This document shows positions 15,714-25,359 of a stretch of DNA of 45,602 nt, piece after piece (position 1 is the stretch's first letter; each line of letters starts with the position of its first letter). This stretch comes from Elusimicrobiota bacterium. Its GTDB lineage: Bacteria; Elusimicrobiota; Elusimicrobia; Elusimicrobiales; Elusimicrobiaceae. A model generated the notes under the pieces. It saw only the letters and a program-made list of their open reading frames with translations. It searched no databases and was not told the DNA's origin. Where the stretch lies: the NCBI GenBank assembly GCA_023398295.1, contig JAEWSL010000070.1, positions 1 to 45,602 of the forward strand, written 5' to 3'. The position numbers and the translations under genes are program-made.

Positions 15714-17806
15714 AAACGGCTCTCCTTGAAATCGGTCTTGAACATCTGCCGGCAAGATTTCTTCTGCCGACCTTAAAACAGCTTGAGGAAAATGCGTCGT
15801 CTATTTTGCAAAAGCATAATCTCAAATATGTTTCTCTGCGCGCTTTTGGCACATACAGGAAACTTGCCCTGGAGGTAAAAGAACTTGCCTCCAAAGCCGA
15901 AGATATACAAAAAGAAGTCAAAGGCCCGCCGGCTAAAATGCTGAAAGATGAAAAAGGCGCTTTTACGCCTCAGGCCTTGGGTTTTGCCCAGAAAAACGGC
16001 GTTGCCGCCAAAGATTTGCTGATACGGGAAACCGACAAAGGCCCTTTTATCTATGCAAACGTGATAATCAAAGGCGAGAGCGCGCTTAAACTGCTTCCGT
16101 TCATTTTTACGGAACTTGTAAAATCCCTTAATTTCCCCAAAAATATGACTTGGGAAGACGGCGGTCTGCACTTTGCCCGTCCGATACGCAGCCTGCTTGC
16201 GCTCTACGGGGATAAGATAATTCCATTCACCGTCGCCGAAGTTAAAAGCGGCCGCGCGACGCACGGTTTGCTTTCTTTTGGCAATAAACCCATTGCGGTA
16301 AAAGAGCCCGCGGCCTATATCCCTGCGCTTAAAAACAATGTCCAGCCGATATTGGCCCAAGTGCAGGAGAGACGCGAAGCTTTGCTTAAAAGCCTGCGCG
16401 CCTGCGCGCGCGCTTTAGGTTACAAAGCAGACGAGGACGAAGCTTTGATAGAAGAAACAGTCTGCTTTACCGAGTATCCCGTGGCTTTAAGCGGGGATTT
16501 TAGCACTAAATTTTCAAGTCTTCCCAAAGGACTTATAACCACGGTCCTAAAAAAGCAGTTAAAGATGTTCCCCGTCGCCAATGAAAAGGGCGTTTTGCAG
16601 CCGCATTTTATAGCGGTCCGCGACGGCGTTTCAGACAACCAGAACGAAGTCGGCGTCGGCTTCAAAAATGTTTTAACGGCGCGCTTAAGCGACGCCGTTT
16701 TCTTTCTTGAACAGGACCTTAAAACGGGGCTTGAAGCTATGCTCCAAAAGCTTAAGACAATTACTTTTATTGACGGCGCGGGCACAATGTTTGATAAAAC
16801 TTTACGCGTGCAAAAAATATCGGCCGAAATTGCGCGTAAATTAAATTTAAGCGGGGAGCAAAAAGAAAATATTGCAACAGCCTCTCTTTGCGCTTACGCC
16901 GATTTGGCAAGCGCGGTCGTCTACGAATTTCCCGAGTTACAGGGTTATATGGGCGGCATTTACGCTTTGCGCGGCGGGCAAAATCCCGCGGCCGCAAAAG
17001 CTGTGGAGGAGTTTTATTTGCCTTTAAGCGCCTCTTCTTCTTTGCCGCAAAGCGTTGAAGGGCGCGTTATAAGCCTTGCGGGTAAACTAGATACTTTGGC
17101 GGCCAATTTTGCTTTGGGCCAGATACCCAGCGGCAGCGAAGATCCTTTTGCTTTAAGAAGGCAGGCCGTCGGCGCGCTTAGGATTATATGCGAGAGCGGG
17201 TGGGACGTTAAGCCCTCTGCACTGCTTGCTTTTGCGTGGGGGTTTTTGCCTAAAAAAGACGAAAATAATTATCAGGCTTTGCGGGATTTCTTTTGGCAGC
17301 GTATGGAAACTTTATTGCAGGAACAGGGCTCTGCCGGCGATGAAATCCTTGCCGTTGAGATACATAAAGACCGTTCCTGCGGGGAAATTTTTGCCGCCGC
17401 GCGCGCTTTAGGCGCAGCGCGCAAAAGCGAGCTTATGGTCTCTTTGGGCGAGGCGGCAAAAAGGGTTGGCAATATCTTAAAGAAGTCCGCCGCGGCGGAA
17501 GGCAAAATACGCGCGGAGCTTTTCCAAACAAAACAGGAAAAGGCGCTTTTTGAAACCGTGGTAAAAACTGAGGCTGAAATTTCCTCAAAATTAGACTATA
17601 ATATAACTGAGAAAAACTGCGAGGAAGTTTTTAACGCTTTACTTGCCCTGTCTTCCCCGTTGGAGAGTTTTTTTGAAAGCGTTATGGTTAACGATAAAGA
17701 CCAAACCCTGCGCAGCAACCGTCTTGCTTTGCTGCAAAAAGTTAATTTACTGCTTACCGCAAAAGCGGCGGATTTAAGTAAATTGCAAAAAGGAGGCAGA
17801 CTATGA
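15710..17806 (+). CDS. glyS: Glycine--tRNA ligase beta subunit
   Basis: 698 residues, the usual size. Landmarks are LLEIGLEHLPARFLLPTLKQLEE at the N-terminus, GPPAKMLKDEKGAFTPQALGFAQKNGV, MTWEDGGLHFARPIRSLLALYG, LPKGLITTVLKKQLKMFPV and GSEDPFALRRQAVGALRI, followed by the helical C-terminal domain resembling tRNA-anticodon-binding DALR domains. It forms the alpha2beta2 glycyl-tRNA synthetase with the preceding gene. Its start overlaps glyQ and its own stop overlaps the start of the pilin gene, so three genes share one reading chain. Confidence 0.97.
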   Translation: MKTALLEIGLEHLPARFLLPTLKQLEENASSILQKHNLKYVSLRAFGTYRKLALEVKELASKAEDIQKEVKGPPAKMLKDEKGAFTPQALGFAQKNGVAAKDLLIRETDKGPFIYANVIIKGESALKLLPFIFTELVKSLNFPKNMTWEDGGLHFARPIRSLLALYGDKIIPFTVAEVKSGRATHGLLSFGNKPIAVKEPAAYIPALKNNVQPILAQVQERREALLKSLRACARALGYKADEDEALIEETVCFTEYPVALSGDFSTKFSSLPKGLITTVLKKQLKMFPVANEKGVLQPHFIAVRDGVSDNQNEVGVGFKNVLTARLSDAVFFLEQDLKTGLEAMLQKLKTITFIDGAGTMFDKTLRVQKISAEIARKLNLSGEQKENIATASLCAYADLASAVVYEFPELQGYMGGIYALRGGQNPAAAKAVEEFYLPLSASSSLPQSVEGRVISLAGKLDTLAANFALGQIPSGSEDPFALRRQAVGALRIICESGWDVKPSALLAFAWGFLPKKDENNYQALRDFFWQRMETLLQEQGSAGDEILAVEIHKDRSCGEIFAAARALGAARKSELMVSLGEAAKRVGNILKKSAAAEGKIRAELFQTKQEKALFETVVKTEAEISSKLDYNITEKNCEEVFNALLALSSPLESFFESVMVNDKDQTLRSNRLALLQKVNLLLTAKAADLSKLQKGGRL

Positions 17807-18339
17807 AAAAAACGTTTTGTGAAGTTAAAAATAAAAAAGGCATGACTCTGATAGAAGTTATGGTGGTCATGATAATAATAGCCGCTATGGTCGCCATGGC
17901 CTACCCGTCCTATTTAAGCGCGCTTGAAAAAGCCCGCGCGACGGAAGCCGTAAAAGTTATTGCCAATGTGATTGCCGCCCAGGCCAAATACCGCGGGGAA
18001 GAGCATGAAGGCGCCGATACTTCTTTTGAAGACACAGGATATGCAAGAAATTTTAAGGCTTTGGACGTGGAAATTACCGGTAAAGACAAAACTGTGGGAG
18101 CAACCAAAATAGAAAACGAAGGCCAAACCCTTGACACCGCCAATTTCATATACCAGCTTACGGAATCTTTCATCAGCGCCGAGTCAAAAAGCCATAGTTA
18201 TGATTATCTTCTGAATGGTAAATACGCCACAGGCGAGGTTTTATGCATAGTGCAGAATGAGGACGACGGCGGTAAAAAAGTTTGTGCGTCGCTTGGCAAA
18301 AGAGTAGCGGGCAGCCCTTCCGAATTTAGGATTGAGTAA
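17803..18339 (+). CDS. Type IV pilin-like (prepilin) protein
   Basis: 178 residues. The class III signal is textbook: a basic leader ending KNKKG, then MTLIEVMVVMIIIAAMVAMAYPSY, with cleavage expected after G13 and Glu at mature position 5. The C-terminal part is acidic and has one Cys pair (C-I-V-Q at about 149 and VCASL), as in PilE-like major and minor pilins. AGGAGG lies near the end of glyS. Overlap with glyS (ATGA) is unusual for a pilin. It would be processed by the prepilin peptidase encoded at 34075. A strong terminator follows. Confidence 0.9.
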   Translation: MKKTFCEVKNKKGMTLIEVMVVMIIIAAMVAMAYPSYLSALEKARATEAVKVIANVIAAQAKYRGEEHEGADTSFEDTGYARNFKALDVEITGKDKTVGATKIENEGQTLDTANFIYQLTESFISAESKSHSYDYLLNGKYATGEVLCIVQNEDDGGKKVCASLGKRVAGSPSEFRIE

Positions 18340-18404
18340 AATCCCCGCGTTTTGACGCGCTGGGCCGAAATATAAACATTTAGATAACCATTAGCGTACG
18401 ATTT

Positions 18405-18441
18405 AATACAAGGCAAGACTATCTCTTGCCTTGTATTTTTT
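18405..18441 (+). terminator. Intrinsic terminator after the glyQ-glyS-pilin operon
   Basis: AATACAAGGCAAGA (18405-18418) pairs perfectly with 18424-18437 over a 5-base loop, followed by six T residues (18436-18441). It sits only 24 bases before the GTG start of the SprA-like gene. That gene therefore needs its own promoter (TTGCCT-N17-TAAAAT at 18426 and 18449 is a weak candidate) or depends on read-through. Confidence 0.88.
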
Positions 18442-18464
18442 ATAGAATTAAAATAGGAGAGTGC

Positions 18465-21400
18465 GTGCCAAAAAAATTTCTGAGGCTTACTTTCGCGGGC
18501 TGCCTGCTTTTTAACAGCCTTAATTTAAGCGCCTTTGCGCAGGAATTACCTGCGCAGGCGCAGTTTGTTTTGCCCGAGAAAACACTTGCCCCCGCCCAAG
18601 AAGTCCCACAGCCTACGCAGCCGGAGCCCGAAGCTGCCGCTTGGCAGCCTGCTGTTTATCCCGCCCAAAATAAGGCTGAAGAATATCCGTTTTCGGAAGA
18701 AAAATCCCGCGCCGGCTTTAAGCTTTTTGAACCTTCGCGTTACGAATTTTTGAAAGACGATACGCCCCTTCTTCTGCCGCCAGCGCGGGAGGAAGGCATA
18801 GAAAGCCGGGAGGAAGAATATTACCGCTACTCGCGCGCGTATCTTGAGAATATTATGCGCGGCGTTGAGGGCGGCGTTGAAGTGCAGGAGAAGGGCCTTG
18901 AGTATATGGAGCTTTTGAACCCTTCTCTTTTGCTGCCTGTTTACGGCACCACTATTTCGCTTACGGGGCGCAAGACTTTCGGTCTTAAATACGACGTAAA
19001 AAAATATAAAAACTCTGGCACGGTAATAGATAAGAGCTACAGCAACCTTGACTTTGAGCAGGAAATGCAAATGAAGGTGCAGGGCAAAATAAGCGACAGA
19101 ATTTTTGTTGATATTGACTATGACGACCAAAGGGAAGACGCCCAAAACATTTCTGTCGGATACCGCGGCAAGGGGGAGGAATTTGTCCAAAGCGCGGATT
19201 TCGGCGATATAGAGTTATCTTTGCCCGGGACGGAATTTGTTTCCTACAGCAAGCAGGTTTTCGGCGCTAAGATGCATATGAAGTACGGCGGGGCAAACTT
19301 GCGTTTAATAGGCAGCTCCAGCAAAGGCGAAAGCAGAAGCAAGCAATTTAAGGGCGACAGCGTTTTTGAAACCGTTACCTTAAAAGACATACAATACACC
19401 AGGCGCAAGTATTACGATTTAACTTTCGGCTGCAATATAAAAGGCACTTCGGTGCCGTGCGATCCCGCGTGGCAGTACTCCATAGTAAACGGGACGGAAA
19501 AAATTTATTTAGACGACCATACGACCACCGGCTATCAGTACGCAATGTCCGTAAACGATATGGCGGTGCCGACGTCATATTACCCCTCGGACGGCGGCAC
19601 GGCGGCTTTCAAGCTTTTGACGCGCGGCGTTGATTACAGTGTGGACTATAATAACAACATCATAATATTCACTTCGGCGCGCGCCGATACGGACGTAATA
19701 GCCGTTAATTATAAGAACTCCCAGGGCGTTTGGGCCGCCGGAAGCGAGGACGGCACCCCTAAGATAATAAAAACCTCCGGCGACAGATATATTGCCGATA
19801 CCAACGAAGTCGGATACCGCTTAGAGATAAAACGTTATTATAATATCGGCACGCAGCAAATTACGCGCGACGACGGGCAGGGCAACTTTATCTTAAAACT
19901 GCTTGAGTCCGACGGCAAAGAAGTTTGCTCCGCCGACGATACCCGCGCATTCTGCCAGCATACGGTGGATTACGATAAAGGCACTTTTCTAATTGCGGGC
20001 AGGTTTCCCGACCAAAACAATTATAACACCACGCCTTCTTCTGCGGCAAACAGGAATTTCTTTGTGCAGTTTACGTCTACCGTCAAAACTTATTTTCTGG
20101 AGCCCGATATAGTAGTCCAGTCCGAAAAAGTAACCGTAAACGGCGCGACAATGGCAAGAAATAAGGATTATTACGTTGATTATTCCTCGGGTTTTATTAC
20201 TTTTTACAATAATGATTTGATAGGTTCAAACAGCGTTATAGACGTATCTTACGAAGTTTCCTCCGGCGGAACCGGCGACAGCATGCTTTTGGGCAGCAGG
20301 TTTAATTATGACTTTACAAAAAATATTTCCGTCGGTGCCAGCGTCTTAAATCAGGGCAGCACAAAACCGAACCGCGCTCCCAACGTAGGCAGTCTGCCTT
20401 CCAATCTTACCGTTATGGAAACGGATTTTAAGGCAAAAGACGTGGAAGTTGCAGACGGCGTGAAATTGAGCCTCGGGGCCGAGGCCGCCGAAAGCAGAAA
20501 GAACGAAAACCTCTTTGGCTACGCCCTTATAGATAACCTTGAGGAAACAAAAGTTTACGTAAAAGCCTCCACCGTCTTCAGCGATTGGAAGATAGCCTCC
20601 AACCCGACGGTAGGCGCTACTTTCTTTGACGCGGTAAAATGGGATTCCCAGTCCATTCCTCTACTTGAAATCAATAAAAACGCGGCCGCCTCTTCCGAAG
20701 ACAAACAGAATGTTTTGGTAATAAATTATGATTTTTCCATAGCCGAAGACAAAGGCTACGGCCAGGGCTCCACCGATCCGCGCGACGAGGTATCCATAGT
20801 TTACCCCTTAAGCAACGCGGGCGTTGACCTCAGCGAAAAAACCTTGCTGGAACTTTCTATGCTCGGCGAGGAAAACGGCCCCCAAATCAATATTTCCTTC
20901 GGTTCTTTAAGCGAAATGTCCGACGAGTACGAGTATAACGGCCAAATCCCCTATGTGCCGCCGGGTTTTGAAGTCGGCAATATAATACCGACGTGTAGCA
21001 AATATTATTCCGTGCTGGTGGCCAGCGTTCCTAAGACGGAAGATTTGCACTGCAACGGCGCTTTGACGGCGGGCGACGACGTCGGCTGGGTATTTGTCAA
21101 CCCCGACGGCACTTGGCAGAGATACAATCCTTTTGCAAACAATGTCTACAATAAAATGCCGCAGCCAAACGGCATAATAGATACCCAGGACTTAAACGCA
21201 AACGGTTTATTGGACTCCTACGACGCCTCTTCCGGAGGGGATTTCGGGTTTGCCTCCACCGACGGCACTAATATTTTTGACGATCCCGCCCTTGCCGGCA
21301 ATACGATAAACTATACGGGGTGGAAACAGTTTCAGCGGGAGGTTGACTTCAGCAGTAATCCCGACCGCTGGAGCGCCATTAAACAGGTGCGCATTACGCT

Positions 21401-24020
21401 CAAAAGATCGCCCACAGGCCATAGCAAAGGGCAAATCAAAATTGCCAATTTAGCCGTAAGCGGCAGCACGTGGCAGCCGCTTGACAGCGACAGTAAAGAA
21501 CTTCTTACCTACGGCATTAACAACGAGGATAACCCTGGAGAATATAAACCTATTTTCAACGACACTGGCGACGGCGGCGAAGTGTTCAGGGAACTTTACG
21601 GTTCCATAAGCAATATCCGCACCGAAGACGGCGCCAGCGTAGTAAAAGAACAGTCTTTGGCTTTGCAGTATGATTTCTCCCAAACGGCAAATACGGAGAT
21701 TTACGTTCAGCAGAACTTTACCGCTATGGATTTTTCCCAGCACAAGCAGTTTAGGTTTTTGCTTTATAATCCCGGTCCCGCCGACGCCGATACAAAATTT
21801 TTCCTGCGCATAGCTACCGACGATAGCAATTACAGCGAAGTAGAAATCCCCCTTGATTTCAGCGGCGCCTGGCACGTTTACAGCCTTAAAATGATAGACA
21901 CTAACGACGACGGCGTGCCCGAGCGCTGGGAAAGCAACTCAAAATACGACGCTTCGGTTGCCAACGAAGGCTATCTTAATTACAAACGCATAAGCACGAT
22001 AAAAGCGGGAGTAAGAAACGAAAACGACGCTTCGGCTTCCGGCACTGTCTGGCTGGACGATATTTTCCTGACCGACAGCGTTACCACGGTCGGCCGCGCG
22101 TATATGGGCGAGGCCAAAATAGCAGTTGATAACTGGCTTGAGGCGGGCGGCAAAGTCAAGTATATGGACGATAAATTCCAGACTCCCGTTTCGGTTTCAA
22201 CGAAGCAAAAAAACACGCAGCAGGATTATTATCTTAAATTTAACCGCATAAAAACGCTGCCTGTGAGCGCGACTTATTATAAATCAAACACCGTTACGCC
22301 CGACGTTTTAAGCTATGACACCACTAACACCGTGAGCCTGCTTGACGCCGGCGAGGTAAACCGCGATAAAGGTTCGGTAAAGGCCGAGTATGTAAAGCCC
22401 TCCGTTCCGCGTCTGGGCGCGGAGTACAGTTTTGAAAACGCCTCTTACAGCGAACTTGAGAGAAACGACGCCAAACAAACTTACAGCGCAAGCTTAAATT
22501 ATTCCCCCGCGGCAAAAGAGCCTTTGCTGAAAAATATCAGCGCAGGCGCAAGTTACGCGACAACAAAAATTGACTACAGCGACGCAAAGAGCCTCTCAAG
22601 TTCAAGTTATTACGATACTAAAGAGAACGCGCAAAGCTATAATCTCAAATTTTCTTTTATGCCCTGGGTAGGCACTTCTTTAGTGCCCTCCTACAGCCTT
22701 ACCCTTGCCGACGAAGACCGCCATTATTACGACAGTACGGCTGCGGCATTTCGCAATAAGAAGTATGATAAATACGCCTCCCAGACGGCGGGTTTTACCG
22801 CTGTTGTGCGCATTGCGCCGTGGCTTGCGCCTTCTGCCTCCTATAACGTGAGCATAAAAGAAAACAATAATTTAAGCCAAACTACCTTTACTTCCAATCA
22901 GATAGTTTATCCTTTGGACATCGGCACGGTTAAAAGCGTTACGCGAAGCGCAAACGGCAGCATTTCCTTATCCTTAAACGGCAAAGATATTTTTAAGAAC
23001 TCAAAACTTTTATCAACGTTTTCGCTCTCGGGCAATTATAAGCTGCAGGACGGCGACAGCTGGGAAAACGTGGACGCCTCCGAAAATATGCTGGACCGCC
23101 TGTGGCTTCGCAGTTCCCTGGGGTTAAAGAGCCCCTATACCTACCGTAACAGCCTTACCCTGCGCGATACTTACAGCGCAAGCGCGCGCTGGTCCCCGTT
23201 CAAAGAATATTCTTTTGAAGGCGCCATGAGGCCCGTTAAGACAATTTCGCTTATAAGCAATTTTTCTCTGGGATATCAAACGTCTGAAACTTTGAGCACC
23301 GGCTATAAAACGCGCAGTTCCACCCTGCCGGATATGGTCTTTTTCATAGACGAGCTGGAAAAACTTTTTACGGACAGCAGCCGGGTTCTTAGCGGTACCA
23401 ATCTTAAACTTAAATATAATCTTACCGATAATGAAACAATAGGCGCGCAGGATAAAAGGGACGTTTCTTACGGCGGCGATTTCCGCTTTGTTTTTCTAAA
23501 CACCTTTGACACCACGCTAAGCTATACGCGCCAGACTATGGATAAAAACGATTTGACGGCTAACGCCATGCTGGAAAATTATCTGCGGCGCGATTTTTCC
23601 GCGCAGACTTCTTTCAGTTATAACAAAGTGCGTTTTACGCCAAAAATAACGTATCTCTTTGACACAAAAAGCCAGACGGGCGACGTGCTTGTAAGCCGTG
23701 TGGAGGAAATTGCGCCGAGCCTTAATATAAGGGCGGATTTCAATCTGCCTTTCAGCCTTGCCCTGCCTCTTATAAGCCGCCAGTATCTTATGACAAACCG
23801 CGTGGTCTGGAACACCACGTTTACTTATTCCCGCCGCCGCTCTTATACGGTGGAAGAAAATAGAAATCTCTATAACATCACCACAAATTTTGATTATGAA
23901 ATTTCAAAAAACCTGCGTCTTACTTTAACGGCCGCTTTTGAAAAATTTGACCATCTTTACGTTGAGGAAAATTCTTATATAGCCTATAACGTCGGCACGC
24001 TGCTCACTTTGCAGTTTTAG
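18465..24020 (+). CDS. Giant SprA-like outer-membrane beta-barrel protein
   Basis: 1,851 residues from GTG at 18465, chosen because AGGAG at 18455-18459 precedes it and a signal peptide starts there (cleavage after AFA, residue 25). A Pro/Glu/Gln-rich linker follows. Around residues 150-290 is a pattern typical of SprA proteins: LTGRKTFGLKYDV, FEQEMQMKVQGKISDRIFVDIDYD, FGDIELSLPG and a KQVFGAKMHMKYGG strand. Around 880-925 is an Asp/Asn-rich stretch (DTQDLNANGLLDSYD), possibly calcium-binding. Around 1040-1205 is a carbohydrate-binding-like sandwich ending in TVWLDDIFLTD. The last ~600 residues are amphipathic strands ending in LLTLQF. In Bacteroidota SprA/Sov is the type IX secretion translocon. 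Equivalent function here is inferred. Confidence 0.72.
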   Translation: MPKKFLRLTFAGCLLFNSLNLSAFAQELPAQAQFVLPEKTLAPAQEVPQPTQPEPEAAAWQPAVYPAQNKAEEYPFSEEKSRAGFKLFEPSRYEFLKDDTPLLLPPAREEGIESREEEYYRYSRAYLENIMRGVEGGVEVQEKGLEYMELLNPSLLLPVYGTTISLTGRKTFGLKYDVKKYKNSGTVIDKSYSNLDFEQEMQMKVQGKISDRIFVDIDYDDQREDAQNISVGYRGKGEEFVQSADFGDIELSLPGTEFVSYSKQVFGAKMHMKYGGANLRLIGSSSKGESRSKQFKGDSVFETVTLKDIQYTRRKYYDLTFGCNIKGTSVPCDPAWQYSIVNGTEKIYLDDHTTTGYQYAMSVNDMAVPTSYYPSDGGTAAFKLLTRGVDYSVDYNNNIIIFTSARADTDVIAVNYKNSQGVWAAGSEDGTPKIIKTSGDRYIADTNEVGYRLEIKRYYNIGTQQITRDDGQGNFILKLLESDGKEVCSADDTRAFCQHTVDYDKGTFLIAGRFPDQNNYNTTPSSAANRNFFVQFTSTVKTYFLEPDIVVQSEKVTVNGATMARNKDYYVDYSSGFITFYNNDLIGSNSVIDVSYEVSSGGTGDSMLLGSRFNYDFTKNISVGASVLNQGSTKPNRAPNVGSLPSNLTVMETDFKAKDVEVADGVKLSLGAEAAESRKNENLFGYALIDNLEETKVYVKASTVFSDWKIASNPTVGATFFDAVKWDSQSIPLLEINKNAAASSEDKQNVLVINYDFSIAEDKGYGQGSTDPRDEVSIVYPLSNAGVDLSEKTLLELSMLGEENGPQINISFGSLSEMSDEYEYNGQIPYVPPGFEVGNIIPTCSKYYSVLVASVPKTEDLHCNGALTAGDDVGWVFVNPDGTWQRYNPFANNVYNKMPQPNGIIDTQDLNANGLLDSYDASSGGDFGFASTDGTNIFDDPALAGNTINYTGWKQFQREVDFSSNPDRWSAIKQVRITLKRSPTGHSKGQIKIANLAVSGSTWQPLDSDSKELLTYGINNEDNPGEYKPIFNDTGDGGEVFRELYGSISNIRTEDGASVVKEQSLALQYDFSQTANTEIYVQQNFTAMDFSQHKQFRFLLYNPGPADADTKFFLRIATDDSNYSEVEIPLDFSGAWHVYSLKMIDTNDDGVPERWESNSKYDASVANEGYLNYKRISTIKAGVRNENDASASGTVWLDDIFLTDSVTTVGRAYMGEAKIAVDNWLEAGGKVKYMDDKFQTPVSVSTKQKNTQQDYYLKFNRIKTLPVSATYYKSNTVTPDVLSYDTTNTVSLLDAGEVNRDKGSVKAEYVKPSVPRLGAEYSFENASYSELERNDAKQTYSASLNYSPAAKEPLLKNISAGASYATTKIDYSDAKSLSSSSYYDTKENAQSYNLKFSFMPWVGTSLVPSYSLTLADEDRHYYDSTAAAFRNKKYDKYASQTAGFTAVVRIAPWLAPSASYNVSIKENNNLSQTTFTSNQIVYPLDIGTVKSVTRSANGSISLSLNGKDIFKNSKLLSTFSLSGNYKLQDGDSWENVDASENMLDRLWLRSSLGLKSPYTYRNSLTLRDTYSASARWSPFKEYSFEGAMRPVKTISLISNFSLGYQTSETLSTGYKTRSSTLPDMVFFIDELEKLFTDSSRVLSGTNLKLKYNLTDNETIGAQDKRDVSYGGDFRFVFLNTFDTTLSYTRQTMDKNDLTANAMLENYLRRDFSAQTSFSYNKVRFTPKITYLFDTKSQTGDVLVSRVEEIAPSLNIRADFNLPFSLALPLISRQYLMTNRVVWNTTFTYSRRRSYTVEENRNLYNITTNFDYEISKNLRLTLTAAFEKFDHLYVEENSYIAYNVGTLLTLQF

Positions 24021-24039
24021 CGCGCGGCGGGGTAAGAGT

Positions 24040-24768
24040 ATGAAGAGATATCTAAACGCGGTAAAAAATTTTATTTTGTATATACTGCTGCCCAGAACCT
24101 GCTTTTGCTGCGGCAGAGATATGGCGCGGGGCGACGATAATTTGCTTTGTCCCTCCTGCAGGGCAACCCTTAAGCCCATAGAAGATTTATGCTGCCTGCG
24201 CTGCGGCCTGCCGCTTAAAGACGGCGGCGCGCACTGCCATAACTGCAAAGGCTCAAAGACGGAGGGTTTTAGATGTTCTTTTATCCGCTCTTCCCTGGAA
24301 TTTACGCCCGCCTCGCGCGCTTTGGTGCATGCCTTAAAGTATGAAGGCTATATAAATATTGTTCCGTTTTTTACAGCGCTTATGCATAAGACATATCTTA
24401 AAAATCCGCAATATTTTGAGGCGGATTTTCTTGTCCCCGTGCCTATACATAAAAGCAGACTTAAAGAGAGAGGTTTTAATCAGGCGGAACTGCTTGCCTT
24501 CGGGCTCAGCTCCCTGAGCGATATCCCATGCCTTGACGTTTTGGCAAGAGAAGTAAAAACTAAATCACAAACTTCTCTAGATAAAAAGGGCCGCCTGGAA
24601 AACGTAAAAGGCGCGTTTTCGTGCAAGGATAAGAATTTGGTTAAAGGCAAAGCGGTTATCTTAATTGACGATGTCTGCACAACGGGAGCCACTTTTGAGG
24701 AATGCGCGCGCGTTTTGAAACAAAACGGAGCAAGAGAGGTTTTGGCTTTAAGCGCTCTGCGGGAATAA
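24040..24768 (+). CDS. comF: ComF family phosphoribosyltransferase-like protein
   Basis: 242 residues. The N-terminus has a paired zinc-ribbon layout (CFCCG, CPSC, CCLRCG, CHNC within residues 21-69). The C-terminal half is a phosphoribosyltransferase domain with the PRPP-binding loop VILIDDVCTTGAT (206-218) and the ComF segment PVPIHKSRLKERGFNQAELLA. ComF proteins are linked to natural competence and DNA uptake; the exact reaction is not settled. With pilins and a prepilin peptidase elsewhere in the window this is compatible with a competence pilus. It follows the SprA-like gene by 19 bases and may be co-transcribed. Confidence 0.92.
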   Translation: MKRYLNAVKNFILYILLPRTCFCCGRDMARGDDNLLCPSCRATLKPIEDLCCLRCGLPLKDGGAHCHNCKGSKTEGFRCSFIRSSLEFTPASRALVHALKYEGYINIVPFFTALMHKTYLKNPQYFEADFLVPVPIHKSRLKERGFNQAELLAFGLSSLSDIPCLDVLAREVKTKSQTSLDKKGRLENVKGAFSCKDKNLVKGKAVILIDDVCTTGATFEECARVLKQNGAREVLALSALRE

Positions 24769-24771
24769 AAC

Positions 24772-24807
24772 GCGGCGGCGCAAAATAACTAAATAACGCG
24801 CCGCCGC
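24772..24807 (-). terminator. GC-rich hairpin ending the minus-strand envelope operon
   Basis: GCGGCGGCGC (24772-24781) pairs perfectly with 24798-24807 over a 16-base loop. On the minus strand it is followed by GTTTTATT, a short U-tract, so it most likely terminates the leftward operon; for comF it is a poorer terminator. Confidence 0.7.
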
Positions 24808-24830
24808 TTGAAATCTTAGAAGGCTATTGT

Positions 24831-25337
24831 TTATTTTTTTGTTTCGGAGTCCATTTTTTCCTTAGCTTTTTTGAAGAGCTCGTATTTTGAGGCGTGGTCT
24901 AAAAACTGGCTCCAGTCTTCCTGGGAGAAATCATACTTCTTCATAATATATTCCGCCGCTTTATCATAGGAGTTTAACTCGGGGGAATTTCTTTTATAGT
25001 AATCCTCCATAATTATGTATTCCTGTGCGACGGCGACGGCGGCCTCCTGATGTTCGGGGGAAATTTCTTCCGCGGCGGCGGGCTGTGCGGCGGCGTTTTC
25101 TTCGGGGGTTTCTTTTTCCGTTTCGGTTTGCTCTTGTTTCGTTTTTACATTTTTATCCTCACCCGAAGGGAGCGCGCGGTAGTGCAGGATAAGAAATATT
25201 GATAAAATTACCGTAAATAGAATAAGGCCCGTTATAACCATATTGCTCCACGCCGGCGCGTCTGCGCTGGAAAACACGTCTTTTAAGGAATAGACGATTA
25301 AAACTGCTATTATGATTATCGCGATATAAAGTCCCAT
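24831..25337 (-). CDS. Small two-TM membrane protein, unknown function
   Basis: 168 residues. Two hydrophobic segments lie at about 2-18 (LYIAIIIIAVLIVYSL) and 31-52 (MVITGLILFTVILSIFLILH). An acidic Gln/Glu-rich linker (residues 60-95) and a helical charged C-terminus (YDKAAEYIMKKYDFSQEDWSQFL) follow. RBS AAGAGG. It is the last gene of the leftward envelope cluster. No family recognised. Its linker and helical tail resemble those of the preceding gene, so the two may be paired envelope proteins. Confidence 0.68.
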   Translation of the reverse strand: MGLYIAIIIIAVLIVYSLKDVFSSADAPAWSNMVITGLILFTVILSIFLILHYRALPSGEDKNVKTKQEQTETEKETPEENAAAQPAAAEEISPEHQEAAVAVAQEYIIMEDYYKRNSPELNSYDKAAEYIMKKYDFSQEDWSQFLDHASKYELFKKAKEKMDSETKK

Positions 25338-25359
25338 AGATTCCTCTTAAAGCAGCCGC

